Assembly (NCBI RefSeq): GCF_007995065.1
Contig: NZ_VOQR01000001.1
Location: 3,786,501-3,850,500, forward strand
Reading direction: 5' to 3'
Source: Sphingomonas ginsenosidivorax
GTDB lineage: Bacteria > Pseudomonadota > Alphaproteobacteria > Sphingomonadales > Sphingomonadaceae
DNA: 64,000 nt
Shown: piece after piece, positions 1-9,995 of the stretch
Layout: each line of letters opens with the position of its first letter
Numbering within the stretch: position 1 is the stretch's first letter
The notes under the pieces: generated by a model
Told to the model about the DNA's origin: nothing
The model's input: only the letters and a program-made list of their open reading frames with translations
Database searches by the model: none
Position numbers and translations under genes: made by a program

Positions 1-362
1 TCGAGGCGGCAGCGGGGCTTCTCGCCGCCGAGGCCTATCACGCCGGCCTCATCCGCACCGTGCTCTATGCGAAGGGCGTCCAGACGCCGTCGCTGCGCAC
101 CTCGGCGGATGCGATCTCGAACGCGCGCGACTCGCTCGATGGCGCAACCGACCTCGACCAGGGCATCACCGGCACCGGCACCGGCCTGACCGGCACGTCG
201 AACATCGTACCGACCGACGCCAACGGCATCGCGTTCAGCCGGACGGTCGCTCAGGTGCACAACATCGCCTACCTGACCAACACCGCCCGCATCGGCGGCG
301 GGTTCTTCCCGAACGGGACGAACAACCGCACCGACGCCCTGCGGAGCAGCGGCGCGAACTGA
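1..362 (+). CDS. Ferritin-like domain protein, C-terminal part (5' truncated by window)
   Basis: The reading frame is open from base 3 and ends at TGA 360-362, so only about the last 119 residues are present and the start lies outside the window. The visible part has an alanine-rich helix with AAEAYHAGLIR, then VQTPSL, ISNARDSLDG and a tail with NIVPTDANGIAFSRT and GGFFPNG. This pattern is typical of the Ferritin_2 / desiccation-related (PCC13-62-like) proteins common in sphingomonads, which are often secreted. The Glu/His in the helix could belong to a di-iron site, but the other ligands are not in view. A strong terminator follows 24 bases after the stop. The family call is good; the function is inferred. 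Confidence 0.75.
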   Translation, partial: EAAAGLLAAEAYHAGLIRTVLYAKGVQTPSLRTSADAISNARDSLDGATDLDQGITGTGTGLTGTSNIVPTDANGIAFSRTVAQVHNIAYLTNTARIGGGFFPNGTNNRTDALRSSGAN

Positions 363-385
363 TCGCGTCTCCGCTTGCGGGAAAG

Positions 386-416
386 GGGCCGTGCGGGCGA
401 CCGCGCGGCCCTTTTT
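386..416 (+). terminator. Rho-independent terminator after the ferritin-like gene
   Basis: An 11-bp GC-rich stem (386-396 with 401-411, one G-T wobble) closes a GCGA tetraloop and is followed at once by TTTTT (412-416). It separates the ferritin-like gene from the thiC leader. Confidence 0.9.
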
Positions 417-470
417 CGTTTCCGCCTTTTTCGTTTGAAGTGCCGCCGCGCGCGCCTATGCTCGGCCCGT

Positions 471-562
471 CCCCGGGGGAGCGCTCATACCGCGCTTGAG
501 AGGAAGGCTGGAGCCTTCGACCCGCTGAACCTGATCCGGTTGATACCGGCGTAGGGAGGGAG
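471..562 (+). promoter_or_regulatory. TPP riboswitch (THI element) upstream of thiC
   Basis: The conserved THI-box core is readable: a CTTGAGAGG segment at about 495-503, CTGAACCTGATC at 525-536, and GATACCGGCGTAGGGA at 542-557, flanked by outer-stem sequence CCCCGGGGGA (471-480). It sits about 50 bases before thiC. The aptamer binds thiamine pyrophosphate. In proteobacteria, ligand binding usually blocks ribosome access or terminates transcription of the thiamine gene downstream. No separate terminator with a T-run is visible between it and thiC, so control by blocking translation initiation is more likely (inference). Confidence 0.93.
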
Positions 563-596
563 CGGTGTCCGCCCGGAGCCCGTTTTCTCCCGATAG

Positions 597-2564
<1,968 letters not shown>

Positions 2565-2573
2565 TCGCGATCC

Positions 2574-2602
2574 GCGGGCGCCGGACAGTATCCGGCGCCC
2601 GC
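2574..2602 (+). terminator. Terminator hairpin after thiC
   Basis: A perfect 12-bp stem (2574-2585 with 2591-2602) around the loop CAGTA lies 9 bases past the thiC stop. Only a weak pyrimidine tract (CTTCCT) follows, so termination may be partial. Confidence 0.7.
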
Positions 2603-2623
2603 CTTCCTGCGTAAACGCACCAC

Positions 2624-3094
2624 ATGCGCATCCTTCCTTACACCGACGCCCTCGCGCCTGACTTCGCCGCCATCAACATCGGCTGGATCGAGGACATGTT
2701 CGTGCTCGAGCCGCATGACCGCCACGTCCTAGCCCATCCGCGCGAAGCGATCGTCGCTCGCGGCGGGACGATCCTGTTCGCGGCCGCCGAGGACGGCGCG
2801 ATCATCGGCACTGGCGCGCTGATGCCGAGCGATCCCGGCGCGGTCGAACTGACCAAGATGGGCGTCCTCCCTGCCGCGCGCGGCACCGGCGCCGGTCGCG
2901 CGCTGCTCGCCGCGCTGATCGCCGCGGCGCGGGATATGCCCGGCATCCAGACGCTCTACCTCCTCACCAGCCACAAATGCGCCACCGCGATCCGGCTCTA
3001 CGAAGCGGCCGGGTTCGTCCACGACGCCGACATCATGGCGCGCTACGGCGCTGGCTATGCGCGGTGCGACGTCGCGATGCGCTATCCGCTCTAG
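2624..3094 (+). CDS. GNAT family N-acetyltransferase
   Basis: This 156-residue protein has the GNAT fold. The acetyl-CoA loop reads AARGTGAGRALL (motif A, R/Q-x-x-G-x-G/A) near residues 88-99, preceded by the VELTKMGVLP strand, and ends with the motif B segment AIRLYEAAGF. The acceptor substrate cannot be told from sequence. The C-terminal CDVAMRYPL is typical of small-molecule acetyltransferases. The next gene starts 3 bases after its stop, so the two are probably co-transcribed. Confidence 0.85.
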   Translation: MRILPYTDALAPDFAAINIGWIEDMFVLEPHDRHVLAHPREAIVARGGTILFAAAEDGAIIGTGALMPSDPGAVELTKMGVLPAARGTGAGRALLAALIAAARDMPGIQTLYLLTSHKCATAIRLYEAAGFVHDADIMARYGAGYARCDVAMRYPL

Positions 3095-3096
3095 GC

Positions 3097-3510
3097 ATGC
3101 CGCATCTCGCCCACGTCACCCTCGTCGTCCCCGACTATGACGCGGCGCTTGCCTTCTATGTCGGCAAACTCGGCTTCGCGCTGGTCGAGGACACGCCGAT
3201 CGGCACCAAGCGCTGGGTCACGATCCGCCCGCTCGGCACGCCGGCGAGTGCCACGACGATCCTTCTGGCCCGCGCCGCCACGGCCGAGCAGCATGCCGCG
3301 GTCGGCAACCAGACCGGCGGGCGGGTCGCGTTCTTCCTCGCGACCGACGATTTCGCGCGCGACCATGCCGCCTTCACCCTTGCCGGCGTCCGGTGGGAGC
3401 GTCCACCGTCGCGCGAGGCCTACGGCATCGTTGCCGTCTTCCGCGATCCGTTCGGCAATCTCTGGGACCTGGTCGAGCACACAGCACCCGACCCCGTCCC
3501 CGCACGCTAG
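3097..3510 (+). CDS. VOC / glyoxalase-like protein
   Basis: This 137-residue protein has the vicinal-oxygen-chelate fold. It starts MPHLAHVTLVVPDYDAALAF (betaalphabetabetabeta module with a metal-ligand His), and the second half ends with FRDPFGNLWDLVE, the usual closing motif. ATG 3097 is chosen because it gives the canonical N-terminus 2 bases after the GNAT stop; a longer upstream frame would overlap that gene. The substrate is unknown; such single-unit proteins usually dimerise. Its TAG stop overlaps the stop of the convergent gene (CTAG at 3507-3510). Confidence 0.85.
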   Translation: MPHLAHVTLVVPDYDAALAFYVGKLGFALVEDTPIGTKRWVTIRPLGTPASATTILLARAATAEQHAAVGNQTGGRVAFFLATDDFARDHAAFTLAGVRWERPPSREAYGIVAVFRDPFGNLWDLVEHTAPDPVPAR

Positions 3511-3938
3511 AGCGTGATCTCGCCCTCGTCCTCGCCGTCCCAGTAATGCAGCCGCGCGGCGCGGACGTGGATCATCACCAGGCCCGGAGTGTCGACGCCC
3601 TGTTCGAACCAGCGGTCGAGATCGGTGGTCCAGTGCGCCTCGAACGCCGCCTTGTCGCGGACCAGGTCGGCGGTGCCCTCGACCGCGACGAAGAACGGCC
3701 GCTGCCCCAGCAGTCCCGACTTGCCGTAGAAGCTCAGCCCGACCTTCGGGTCGCGGCCGATGTCGGCGACCATCAGCGTGTCGTCGAGCGCGAAGAAATA
3801 GTTATCGCCGTCGTAATCGACCTGCCGGTTGTTGCTCATCGGGCGGGCGCCGATCGCGCCGCCCTCGGTATGCGTGTTGAGCATCGCGAAATCGATGTCG
3901 CGCAGCTTTTCCGACAGTTCGGGCAGGGTCTTGGCCAT
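3507..3938 (-). CDS. Pyridoxamine 5'-phosphate oxidase-like (general stress) protein
   Basis: This 143-residue protein has a split-barrel flavin-binding fold of the PPOX / general-stress protein 26 type: DFAMLNTHTEGGAIGARPM, then YFFALDDTLMVADIGRDPKVGLSF, and WDGEDEGEITL at the end. Such proteins usually bind FMN or F420-like cofactors; the reaction is unknown. The frame opens at 3968, but ATG 3938 has a GGAGAG site just upstream and gives MAKTLPEL, so it is preferred. It converges on and overlaps the VOC gene by 4 bases at the stops. Confidence 0.83.
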   Translation of the reverse strand: MAKTLPELSEKLRDIDFAMLNTHTEGGAIGARPMSNNRQVDYDGDNYFFALDDTLMVADIGRDPKVGLSFYGKSGLLGQRPFFVAVEGTADLVRDKAAFEAHWTTDLDRWFEQGVDTPGLVMIHVRAARLHYWDGEDEGEITL

Positions 3939-3997
3939 GGTCTCTCTCCAGAAGGACGCGGGTCTCAACGCGCCGGCTGGAGGCTTGGCTCCCCGTC

Positions 3998-5485
3998 CTA
4001 GAACAACCCGGGTACCTCGCGCTGCGGCGTCGTCGGGCGCTCGGGCATCAGCAGTTCGCGTGGACCCTCGGTCGCGCCGAGCGGCACGGTCCGGTCGATC
4101 GAGGCCGCGCGGTTCGCCGCCGACGTCGCGGTCGCGCCGATCCGCGTGCAGCTGCGCCCGGCGATGAAGTCGAGCGCCGCGCGCGTCGACGCCTCGCGCG
4201 GATCACCGAGCGGATAGCCGATATCGTCGCTCGCGCGGCAGCTCGCCTCGACCTTGGTCGCCAGGCCGTCATAATAATCACCCGCGCGCGCCGCGTTCTG
4301 CGTCGCGAACGCGATCACGCGCAGCCGGTCGTCGCACGCCGGCTTGTCGAGCGCGATCTGCCCGACGGGCTTGCCATAGGTGTTGCCGCCGATCAGCCCG
4401 GCATTGGCGTGCAGATAGGGAATGAACGCGTTGATCACGAGTTCGCTCGCCGATGCGGTGCCGCCGGTGCCGATGAACGCGACGCGCGTCGGCGCCACCG
4501 ATTGCGGCTGCGGTGCGAACAGCTTGGTGTCGTTCTCCGCGGCCTTCTCGGCGCGGAAACTGGTGTAGCTGAACACCTCCGAGGTCGACCGGTTGGCGCC
4601 CATCAGGTCGCCGACCAGCTCGGCGACCGAGACGAGCCCGCCGCCATTGTAGCGCAGGTCGACGATGATGTTGGTGATCCCGGCGGCGCGGAACTGCGCG
4701 AACGCGGCGCGCAACGGCGCCTCGGCGGGGTCGATGAAGGTGCGCAGGTTGATATAGCCGACCTGGCGCCCGCCGTCGCTGATCACCTTGGTGCCGTAGC
4801 GGCTCGACACCGGGGTCAGCGCGAAGTCGGTCTTCGCCAGCGTCACGGTCCGCGTGCCCGCGGCGTCGCTGATCCGCAGCACGCGCGTGGTGCCCGCGGT
4901 ATCGGGGCCCAGCGCGTTCGTCAGCCCCGTGCTCCCCTCTGCCGTCACGATCGCGCTGACCGTGCGCAGGTTCGCGCTCGTCGTGCCGATCGCGAGGATC
5001 TCCGCGCCGCGATCGACCCCGGCATTCAGTGCCGGCGCATTCTCGAACGCCTCGGTGATGAACAGCCGCTGCCCGGTCTGGTCGAGCGACAGCCGGATCC
5101 CGAACCCGGCGCTCTGCCCCGAGGTGTAATAGGCCTCCTCCTCCCTGATCGAGGTGACATAGGTGAAATACCGGTCGCGCCGCTGCCCGCGCGCGGTCGC
5201 GGTCAGCGCGTCGACATAGTCGCCGACGTTGCGGTACGGCGTCGGGTCGAGCGCGCCGGGCAGCGTCTCCGGGAACAGATACCATTCGCGCAGCTGCGCC
5301 GCCGCCCAGTCCTGCCGCTCGCGCAGCGAACAGCCGGCGACCGATGTGGGTGTCGGGGTCGGCGTGGGGGCCGGCGTCGCGGCGGGCGTCGACGCGGTCG
5401 GCCCCGCGGACCCGCTGCCGCCCCCGCCCCCGCAGCCCGCCAGTACCGCGGCCAGTCCGACGATCGCACCCCAATTCCGACGCAT
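3998..5485 (-). CDS. S41 family peptidase, predicted lipoprotein
   Basis: This 495-residue protein has a lipobox LAGC at residues 15-18 followed by a Gly-rich stretch and a proline/threonine linker (about residues 30-47), so it is probably anchored in the envelope and tethered out. A PDZ-like region (GIRLSLDQTGQRLFI, GVDRGAEILAIG) precedes the tail-specific protease core: NIIVDLRYNGGGLV, the nucleophile segment GTASASELV and the general-base Lys in YGKPVGQ. This matches the CtpA/TSP family that cleaves periplasmic proteins. SD-like AGGGGTGA lies upstream of ATG 5485. It stands alone on its strand. Confidence 0.88.
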   Translation of the reverse strand: MRRNWGAIVGLAAVLAGCGGGGGSGSAGPTASTPAATPAPTPTPTPTSVAGCSLRERQDWAAAQLREWYLFPETLPGALDPTPYRNVGDYVDALTATARGQRRDRYFTYVTSIREEEAYYTSGQSAGFGIRLSLDQTGQRLFITEAFENAPALNAGVDRGAEILAIGTTSANLRTVSAIVTAEGSTGLTNALGPDTAGTTRVLRISDAAGTRTVTLAKTDFALTPVSSRYGTKVISDGGRQVGYINLRTFIDPAEAPLRAAFAQFRAAGITNIIVDLRYNGGGLVSVAELVGDLMGANRSTSEVFSYTSFRAEKAAENDTKLFAPQPQSVAPTRVAFIGTGGTASASELVINAFIPYLHANAGLIGGNTYGKPVGQIALDKPACDDRLRVIAFATQNAARAGDYYDGLATKVEASCRASDDIGYPLGDPREASTRAALDFIAGRSCTRIGATATSAANRAASIDRTVPLGATEGPRELLMPERPTTPQREVPGLF

Positions 5486-5594
5486 ACATCACCCCTGCTT
5501 TGTCAGCAGCTTATGCCGAGTTTCGGGCGCTGTCAGCGGGAATATGACGGTGTCGCGATCCGTCGATTTCGAAAACCGACATGGCCTCGACCAG

Positions 5595-5621
5595 CACCTC
5601 CCTGCCTTCGCCGGGGAGGTG
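5595..5621. repeat. Single palindrome CACCTCC...GGAGGTG
   Basis: An inverted repeat (5595-5601 with 5615-5621) lies between the S41 gene and the phnA-type gene. It resembles one arm of the CTCCCC-type intergenic repeats found elsewhere in the window, but it is alone and has no T-run. Confidence 0.4.
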
Positions 5622-5641
5622 CGGCACCGAGAGGCGGGGCG

Positions 5642-5935
5642 CTACCGCTTGCGCACGAATTCCGCGCGCAGCACCAGCCCCTTGATCCCCTCATAGCGGC
5701 AGTCGATCTCCTGCGCGTCGCCGGTCAGCCGGATCGACTTGATCAGCGTGCCGCGCTTGAGCGTCTGCCCCGCGCCCTTCACGGTCAGGTCCTTGATCAG
5801 CGTCACCTGGTCGCCGTCCGCCAGCACGTTGCCGACCGAATCGCGCACCACCGCGGCCTCGTCGCCCGCCGGGGCGGCGGCACCGGCCGGACCCCATTCG
5901 CCGGTCGCTTCGTCATAGACATAGTCGTCGGTCAT
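5642..5935 (-). CDS. PhnA-domain protein (alkylphosphonate utilisation-like)
   Basis: This 97-residue protein has the PhnA C-terminal SH3-like domain: [39 protein letters not shown] and [12 protein letters not shown]. The zinc-ribbon found at the front of E. coli PhnA is missing and is replaced by a short acidic lead ([15 protein letters not shown]). Despite the family name, no role in phosphonate use is proven. Its ATG overlaps the ung stop as ATGA (5932-5935), so the two are translationally coupled. Confidence 0.82.
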   Translation of the reverse strand: MTDDYVYDEATGEWGPAGAAAPAGDEAAVVRDSVGNVLADGDQVTLIKDLTVKGAGQTLKRGTLIKSIRLTGDAQEIDCRYEGIKGLVLRAEFVRKR

Positions 5936-6627
5936 ATCGTCTCGCTTTCGGTGAGGTCGGGCAGCGCCCAGTCGATCGGTGTGCGGCCATGTTCGACCAG
6001 GAAGGCGTTGGCCCGGCTGAACGGCCGCGACCCTAAGAACCCCTTGCGCGCCGACAGCGGGGAGGGGTGGGGGGAGGCGATCACCAGGTGCGGCGGATGC
6101 ACCAGCGCGGCCTTGGCCTGGGCGTAGGCCCCCCACAGGATGAACACCACCGGTTGCGGCTGCGCGTCGACCGCGCGGATCGCGGCATCGGTGAACGCCT
6201 CCCAGCCGCGCCCGCGATGCCCGTTCGCCTGGCCCTTCGGCACCGACAGCACCGCGTTGAGCAGCAGCACGCCCTGCCGTGCCCAATGCTCGAGATCGCC
6301 GTGGCGCGCGCGCGGCACGCCCAGGTCGGTCTCCATCTCGGCATAGATGTTGGCCAGGCTGCGCGGCACCGCGACGCCCGGCCGTACCGAGAAGGACAGG
6401 CCGTGCGCCTGGCCCTCGCCATGATAGGGGTCCTGCCCCAGGATCACGACGCGGACCTGGTCGAGCGGCGTCAGCGCGAACGCACGGAACCGGTCGGCGG
6501 CAGGCGGAAAGATCCGTGCCCCCGCCGCTTCGTCCACCGCCAGCGCGGCTTCGAGCGTCTGCATCGCGGGCGCGGCGCGCGCCTCTGCCAACGCCTGCGC
6601 CCACCGCGCATCCATGTCGTCGCTCAT
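5932..6627 (-). CDS. ung: Uracil-DNA glycosylase
   Basis: This 231-residue family-1 UNG removes uracil from DNA in base-excision repair. The catalytic water-activating loop GQDPYHG lies at about residues 64-70 (Asp66), followed by the uracil pocket GLSFSV, the LLLNAVLSV strand and the leucine-loop [11 protein letters not shown]. Length fits the family. It is preceded by a 41-residue basic micro-ORF 10 bases upstream and overlaps the PhnA-type gene downstream, forming a short operon. Confidence 0.96.
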   Translation of the reverse strand: MSDDMDARWAQALAEARAAPAMQTLEAALAVDEAAGARIFPPAADRFRAFALTPLDQVRVVILGQDPYHGEGQAHGLSFSVRPGVAVPRSLANIYAEMETDLGVPRARHGDLEHWARQGVLLLNAVLSVPKGQANGHRGRGWEAFTDAAIRAVDAQPQPVVFILWGAYAQAKAALVHPPHLVIASPHPSPLSARKGFLGSRPFSRANAFLVEHGRTPIDWALPDLTESETI

Positions 6628-6637
6628 GCAATCCCGC

Positions 6638-6763
6638 TCATTTGATGGTCGTCATCTCCACCGCCTTGCCCTTGGTGGTCGGGTTCGACGCGTTCGCCTT
6701 GGGGGCCTTTTCGGCCTTGGGCTTGCGGACTTCCTTGTTGGTCTTCTTCTGGCTCTTGGCCAT
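6638..6763 (-). CDS. Small lysine-rich protein (41 residues), hypothetical
   Basis: ATG 6763 to TGA 6638 encodes [19 protein letters not shown] followed by a short tail rich in Lys, Ala, Asn and Thr. An AGGAA ribosome site lies 6 bases before the ATG. The stop is 10 bases before the ung start, so it probably shares that transcript. The protein is very basic, has no hydrophobic segment and is likely disordered. It resembles short conserved hypotheticals I recall from other alphaproteobacteria. No function can be assigned; nucleic-acid or ribosome binding would be a guess. Confidence 0.72.
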   Translation of the reverse strand: MAKSQKKTNKEVRKPKAEKAPKANASNPTTKGKAVEMTTIK

Positions 6764-6829
6764 GATCGTTCCTCGGGCGGGCGGAAGGCCCGGCACGACG
6801 CTACACGGCTTGGCGCCCGCGCACGCCTA

Positions 6830-7243
6830 TTATCTCAGCAGCGCGCACGTCGCGGGATCCTCGACGCCCCCGAAGAACCGGTCGAGCGCGGCGCGGAACG
6901 GCACCGGATCGTCCGCGACCGCGGCGAACAGCGTCATCGACGACCGCAGCTTGATCGCGTCGATCCCGCCCAGGATCGCCTCGGCCGACCCTCGCGCCGC
7001 GGTCACCGCCAGCGTCGCCTCGACCAGCCGCGGCCCCAATACGGGGTGCGCGAGATAGGCACGCGCCTCGTCCGCCGATCCGATCGCATAGGCCTGCGCC
7101 ATCGCGCTGCGCCCCAGGCCGGCGATCTGCGGAAAGACGAACCACATCCAGTGGCTGGTCTTGGTCCCGCGCCGCAGCTCGGCGAGCGCCTGGGGGTACA
7201 CGCCGTCCTGCGCGGCGACGAAGCGGTCGAGGTCGTGATCCAT
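6830..7243 (-). CDS. DUF1810 family protein
   Basis: This 137-residue protein begins MDHDLDRFVAAQDGVYPQAL and carries the family hallmark SHWMWFVFPQIAGLG near residues 30-44, followed by AYAIGSADEARAYLAHPVLG and a C-terminal DRFFGG. DUF1810 proteins are small cytosolic proteins of unknown role. ATG 7243 gives the standard family start; a frame extension upstream runs into the divergent gene. A short divergent promoter region (7244-7324) separates it from the lipoprotein gene. Confidence 0.88.
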   Translation of the reverse strand: MDHDLDRFVAAQDGVYPQALAELRRGTKTSHWMWFVFPQIAGLGRSAMAQAYAIGSADEARAYLAHPVLGPRLVEATLAVTAARGSAEAILGGIDAIKLRSSMTLFAAVADDPVPFRAALDRFFGGVEDPATCALLR

Positions 7244-7324
7244 CGCCGGCAGATGGCCACCGGGGGGCATGCGCGCAACCGTCGCCGTGCTAGGACGTTG
7301 ACACCGGAACGAGGGGACTGTGCG

Positions 7325-7834
7325 ATGCGCCTGATACTGTTGGGGACCGCGCTGCTGCTGGCAGCCTGCAGCGGCGAGAAGACCGCCGACACCGCGCCCG
7401 ATGGTGGAGTCGCCGCGAGCAACTTCACGCCTCCCGCGACGCAATTGCCCAAACCCATAGCCGGGCAGGCGCAGACCACCCCGATCACCGCCTATATCGG
7501 CAAATACCCGCACGACGCGGTCGGTGGCGTCGGCTTCTTCGACCGCACCGACGTCGCCAACGGCCTGATCGCCGCGGTCGGCGACGAAACGCTCCGCCGC
7601 CGCGTCCGCGATCGCTCGGGGCCGGAGACGCCGATCTTCAAGCGCGGCACGCAGGTCGCGGCCTGGGGCTGCGAGGCGCATAATTGCGGCGACCACAACT
7701 GGACCGTGCTGGTCGAGCCCGGCGGCAAGACCGAAGTCTGTTACCACGACACCGAGGCGACCGGCGATCGCAGCCGCTGGTATGCCGGCGGTGCCCCCAT
7801 CCTGCGCGCCGGCGCCTGTCCCACGGAGGGCTGA
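7325..7834 (+). CDS. Lipoprotein with Ivy-like C-x-x-H-x-C loop (possible lysozyme inhibitor)
   Basis: This 169-residue protein has a signal peptide ending in the lipobox LAAC, so it should be a lipidated envelope protein. After a variable linker it has YIGKYPHDAVGG, and a cysteine loop GCEAHNCGDHNW followed by a third cysteine (EVCYHD). The C-x-x-H-x-C loop is reminiscent of the CKPHDC loop by which Ivy proteins plug the lysozyme active site; this is my inference, not a firm family match. GAGGGGA 7 bases before ATG 7325 supports the start. The next gene begins 2 bases after the stop. Confidence 0.6.
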   Translation: MRLILLGTALLLAACSGEKTADTAPDGGVAASNFTPPATQLPKPIAGQAQTTPITAYIGKYPHDAVGGVGFFDRTDVANGLIAAVGDETLRRRVRDRSGPETPIFKRGTQVAAWGCEAHNCGDHNWTVLVEPGGKTEVCYHDTEATGDRSRWYAGGAPILRAGACPTEG

Positions 7835-7836
7835 CC

Positions 7837-8451
7837 ATGCTCGAACACATCCCCGCCTGGCTCGGCAAGGCGATGAGCGGCCTTCGCGCCGGCGCCGACA
7901 AGCTGACGATCATGCAGCTCGGCAACCGGTTCGAGACGCTCGACCTGACCAGCCCGGCGTTCGCGCACGGTGCGCGCCTGCCCGAACGCTTCACCGCGGA
8001 CGGCACCGGGGTGTCGCCGCCGCTGACCTGGGGCATGCCGCCCGAGGGGACCGCGACCCTGGTCCTGATTGTTGAGGATCCGGACGCGCCAGCGCCGCAG
8101 CCTCTGGTCCACGCGATCGTCTGGGATATTGCCGCCGATGTCGGGCGCCTCGCGGAGGGCGCGATCGTCGCGGACGGGGCAGGGGACGCGGATGGCGATG
8201 TCGGCCGCAACTCCTATCTGCGCGAAGGCTGGCTGCCGCCCGATCCGCCGAGCGGCCACGGCGTCCATGATTACGCGTTCCAGCTGTTCGCGGTGGGGCC
8301 GGGAGCCGGCGATCCGGGCGATACGCCCGGTCGTGCGGCGGTTGTCGATGCCATTGCCGGCCATGTGCTGGCGGCGGGGCTGTTGATCGGGACCTATTCG
8401 CGCGAAGATCCCGCGTCTGTCGGACCGGTCGGCGCGACGGCGTCCCTCTGA
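7837..8451 (+). CDS. YbhB/YbcL family (PEBP, Raf kinase inhibitor-like) protein
   Basis: This 204-residue cytosolic protein has the phosphatidylethanolamine-binding-protein fold: FTADGTGVSPPLTWG, the ligand-pocket motif VEDPDAP, and PPDPPSGHGVHDYAFQLFA with the conserved GxHxYxF pattern. Bacterial members (E. coli YbhB, YbcL) have no settled role. An N-terminal stretch of about 35 residues (MLEHIPAWLGKAM) precedes the domain. It begins 2 bases after the lipoprotein stop with GGAGGG in range, so the two form a pair. Confidence 0.88.
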   Translation: MLEHIPAWLGKAMSGLRAGADKLTIMQLGNRFETLDLTSPAFAHGARLPERFTADGTGVSPPLTWGMPPEGTATLVLIVEDPDAPAPQPLVHAIVWDIAADVGRLAEGAIVADGAGDADGDVGRNSYLREGWLPPDPPSGHGVHDYAFQLFAVGPGAGDPGDTPGRAAVVDAIAGHVLAAGLLIGTYSREDPASVGPVGATASL

Positions 8452-8490
8452 TCGGGCGCCCCGATCAGGCACGCTGTTCAGGCGGCCCGA

Positions 8491-8574
8491 TCAGACGAGG
8501 GCGGCGCCGGTATGGGTGACGATGAGCAGGATGGTGGTCGAGAAGGCCGCGAGGCCGATGAGCAGGCTGCGCAT
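8491..8574 (-). CDS. Micro-ORF, 27-residue hydrophobic peptide
   Basis: ATG 8574 to TGA 8491 encodes a single hydrophobic helix (MRSLLIGLAAFSTTILLIV and a short tail). A strong AAGGAG site stands 7 bases before the ATG. It lies 23 bases after another micro-ORF with its own ribosome site, and the pair is probably one transcript. The peptide is likely an inner-membrane single-span peptide. Function unknown. Confidence 0.6.
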   Translation of the reverse strand: MRSLLIGLAAFSTTILLIVTHTGAALV

Positions 8575-8597
8575 GGGAAGGCTCCTTGAAACCGCGG

Positions 8598-8708
8598 TCA
8601 GGCGATCGGGACGACGGGAACGGCGGCGCTGACGGCAATGCCGGCGAAGACGAGCGCGCCGACGAACGAGAGGGCGATGCGCTGGGCGGCTGCGATACGG
8701 AGCGACAT
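8598..8708 (-). CDS. Micro-ORF, 36-residue signal-peptide-like protein
   Basis: ATG 8708 to TGA 8598 encodes MSLRIAAAQRIALSFVGAL, then a hydrophobic run ending PVVPIA. AAGGA lies about 8 bases upstream. The pattern (basic N-terminus, 20-residue hydrophobic core, short polar end) suggests a single-span membrane or secreted peptide. It is paired with the 27-residue micro-ORF downstream. No known function. Confidence 0.6.
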   Translation of the reverse strand: MSLRIAAAQRIALSFVGALVFAGIAVSAAVPVVPIA

Positions 8709-8891
8709 GGTGAGATCCTTCGGTTGGCGGCGTCCGGACCATCCGGCCGCCGATACCGAGACATTTGCATGCGTCGTGCCAGTTCCGCACCGCGTTGATT
8801 TCGTTCGGAATTGTTTTTCAGGCGCCGATCAGGTGGCGCCGCACGCCATGTTCCCCGGCAATCCACGCCATTATCGGGCGTCAGTCGCGGA

Positions 8892-9923
8892 TCACGCCGC
8901 CGAGACCCGGTCGCGCCCCTGGTCCTTGGCCGCATAGAGCAGCCGATCGGCGCGCGCACAGGCCGATTCCGCGGTCTCGTTCGCATGGATCGCGGTGATG
9001 CCGGCCGAAAACGTGATCTGTCCCAGTGGCGCGTCGCTCTCGCGGTTGCGGAAGCGTTTCGCCGCCACCGTCGCGCGCACCCCGTCGAGCAACTCGGCCG
9101 CCTCGACCAGGCTCAGGCCCCGCAGCAGGACCGCGAATTCCTCGCCGCCATGCCGCACGACCAGGTGCGGCGCGCATTCCGCGGCGATCGCCTGGCCGAT
9201 CGCGCTCAGCACGCGATCGCCGACGCCGTGGCCGAACTCGTCGTTGATCCGCTTGAACCGGTCGATGTCGCACACCGCCAGGCAATAGGGGCCGGCATCG
9301 ACGTCGCGCTCGGCGAACGCCTCGTCGAATGCGCGGCGGTTGGGCAGCCCGGTCAGCGTGTCGCGACGCGCCGTGTCGCGCGCCTCGGCCAGCTTGGCGC
9401 GCAACGCGTCGGTCTCCGCGGTCGCCTGCGCGAGGCGGACCTCGCTGTCGCGGATCCGTCCGATCATCGTCGTCGTGATCGACGCGATCGCATCGATCTC
9501 GGCGATCTGCGGCACGCGGAAGATCGCCGCCGCGCTCTGTTCCAGGTCGCGCCCGAATCCTTCGGTCTCGGCCTGCATGTCGCGCACCATCTGCGCGAAT
9601 CCGTCGACCTGCTGCTGCGTTTCCTCGACCAGGTCCGCGGCCCGCTCGTCGATCGGGACCGCGTCGGTGCGCTGCGGCTCGATCGGCGCGCCGCCGACCA
9701 CGCGTCCGCCGAGCATCTCGATGTCGGACCGCTTCAGCCGGACGCCGCCTTGCGTCAGCTCGGCGACCCGCCGCGCGAGCAGGCTGTCCGGCGCGGAGAT
9801 CACGGCGAACGCGAAGCAATAATGTGCCGGATCCGGGCTCAGGTGATGCGTGTCGAGGAACGCACCGATCCGAGCGAACAGCCTTTCAGTCCGTACCGGC
9901 GCCGCGTGCGCATCCTGCATCAT
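8892..9923 (-). CDS. Diguanylate cyclase (GGDEF domain)
   Basis: This cytosolic protein of about 343 residues has an N-terminal helical region (ARIGAFLDTHHLSPDPAHY), a long coiled-coil stretch with EETQQQVDGFAQMV and ATAETDALRAKLAEA, then a C-terminal GGDEF domain. DTLTGLPNRRAF starts the domain and the active-site loop is RHGGEEFAVLL, with intact catalytic Glu. It should make cyclic-di-GMP. The N-terminal module resembles soluble cyclases of alphaproteobacteria. ATG 9923 (MMQDAH) or the adjacent ATG 9920 has GGAGG upstream; a further ATG at 9947 has a poor site. No inhibitory RxxD motif is obvious just before GGEEF. Confidence 0.9.
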   Translation of the reverse strand: MMQDAHAAPVRTERLFARIGAFLDTHHLSPDPAHYCFAFAVISAPDSLLARRVAELTQGGVRLKRSDIEMLGGRVVGGAPIEPQRTDAVPIDERAADLVEETQQQVDGFAQMVRDMQAETEGFGRDLEQSAAAIFRVPQIAEIDAIASITTTMIGRIRDSEVRLAQATAETDALRAKLAEARDTARRDTLTGLPNRRAFDEAFAERDVDAGPYCLAVCDIDRFKRINDEFGHGVGDRVLSAIGQAIAAECAPHLVVRHGGEEFAVLLRGLSLVEAAELLDGVRATVAAKRFRNRESDAPLGQITFSAGITAIHANETAESACARADRLLYAAKDQGRDRVSAA

Positions 9924-9995
9924 ACCCTCCGTCCCCGAGTCGGGCATAACCCCGAAACCGTTAGGATTAGGTCACCAAAGCGGTATCGATCATGC

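Noticed and set aside
8709..8891. A general-stress (GGAAC...GTT) promoter in front of the micro-ORFs
   Set aside because: GGAAC is present on the minus strand, but no matching GTT box stands at 15-17 bases, so I do not claim it.
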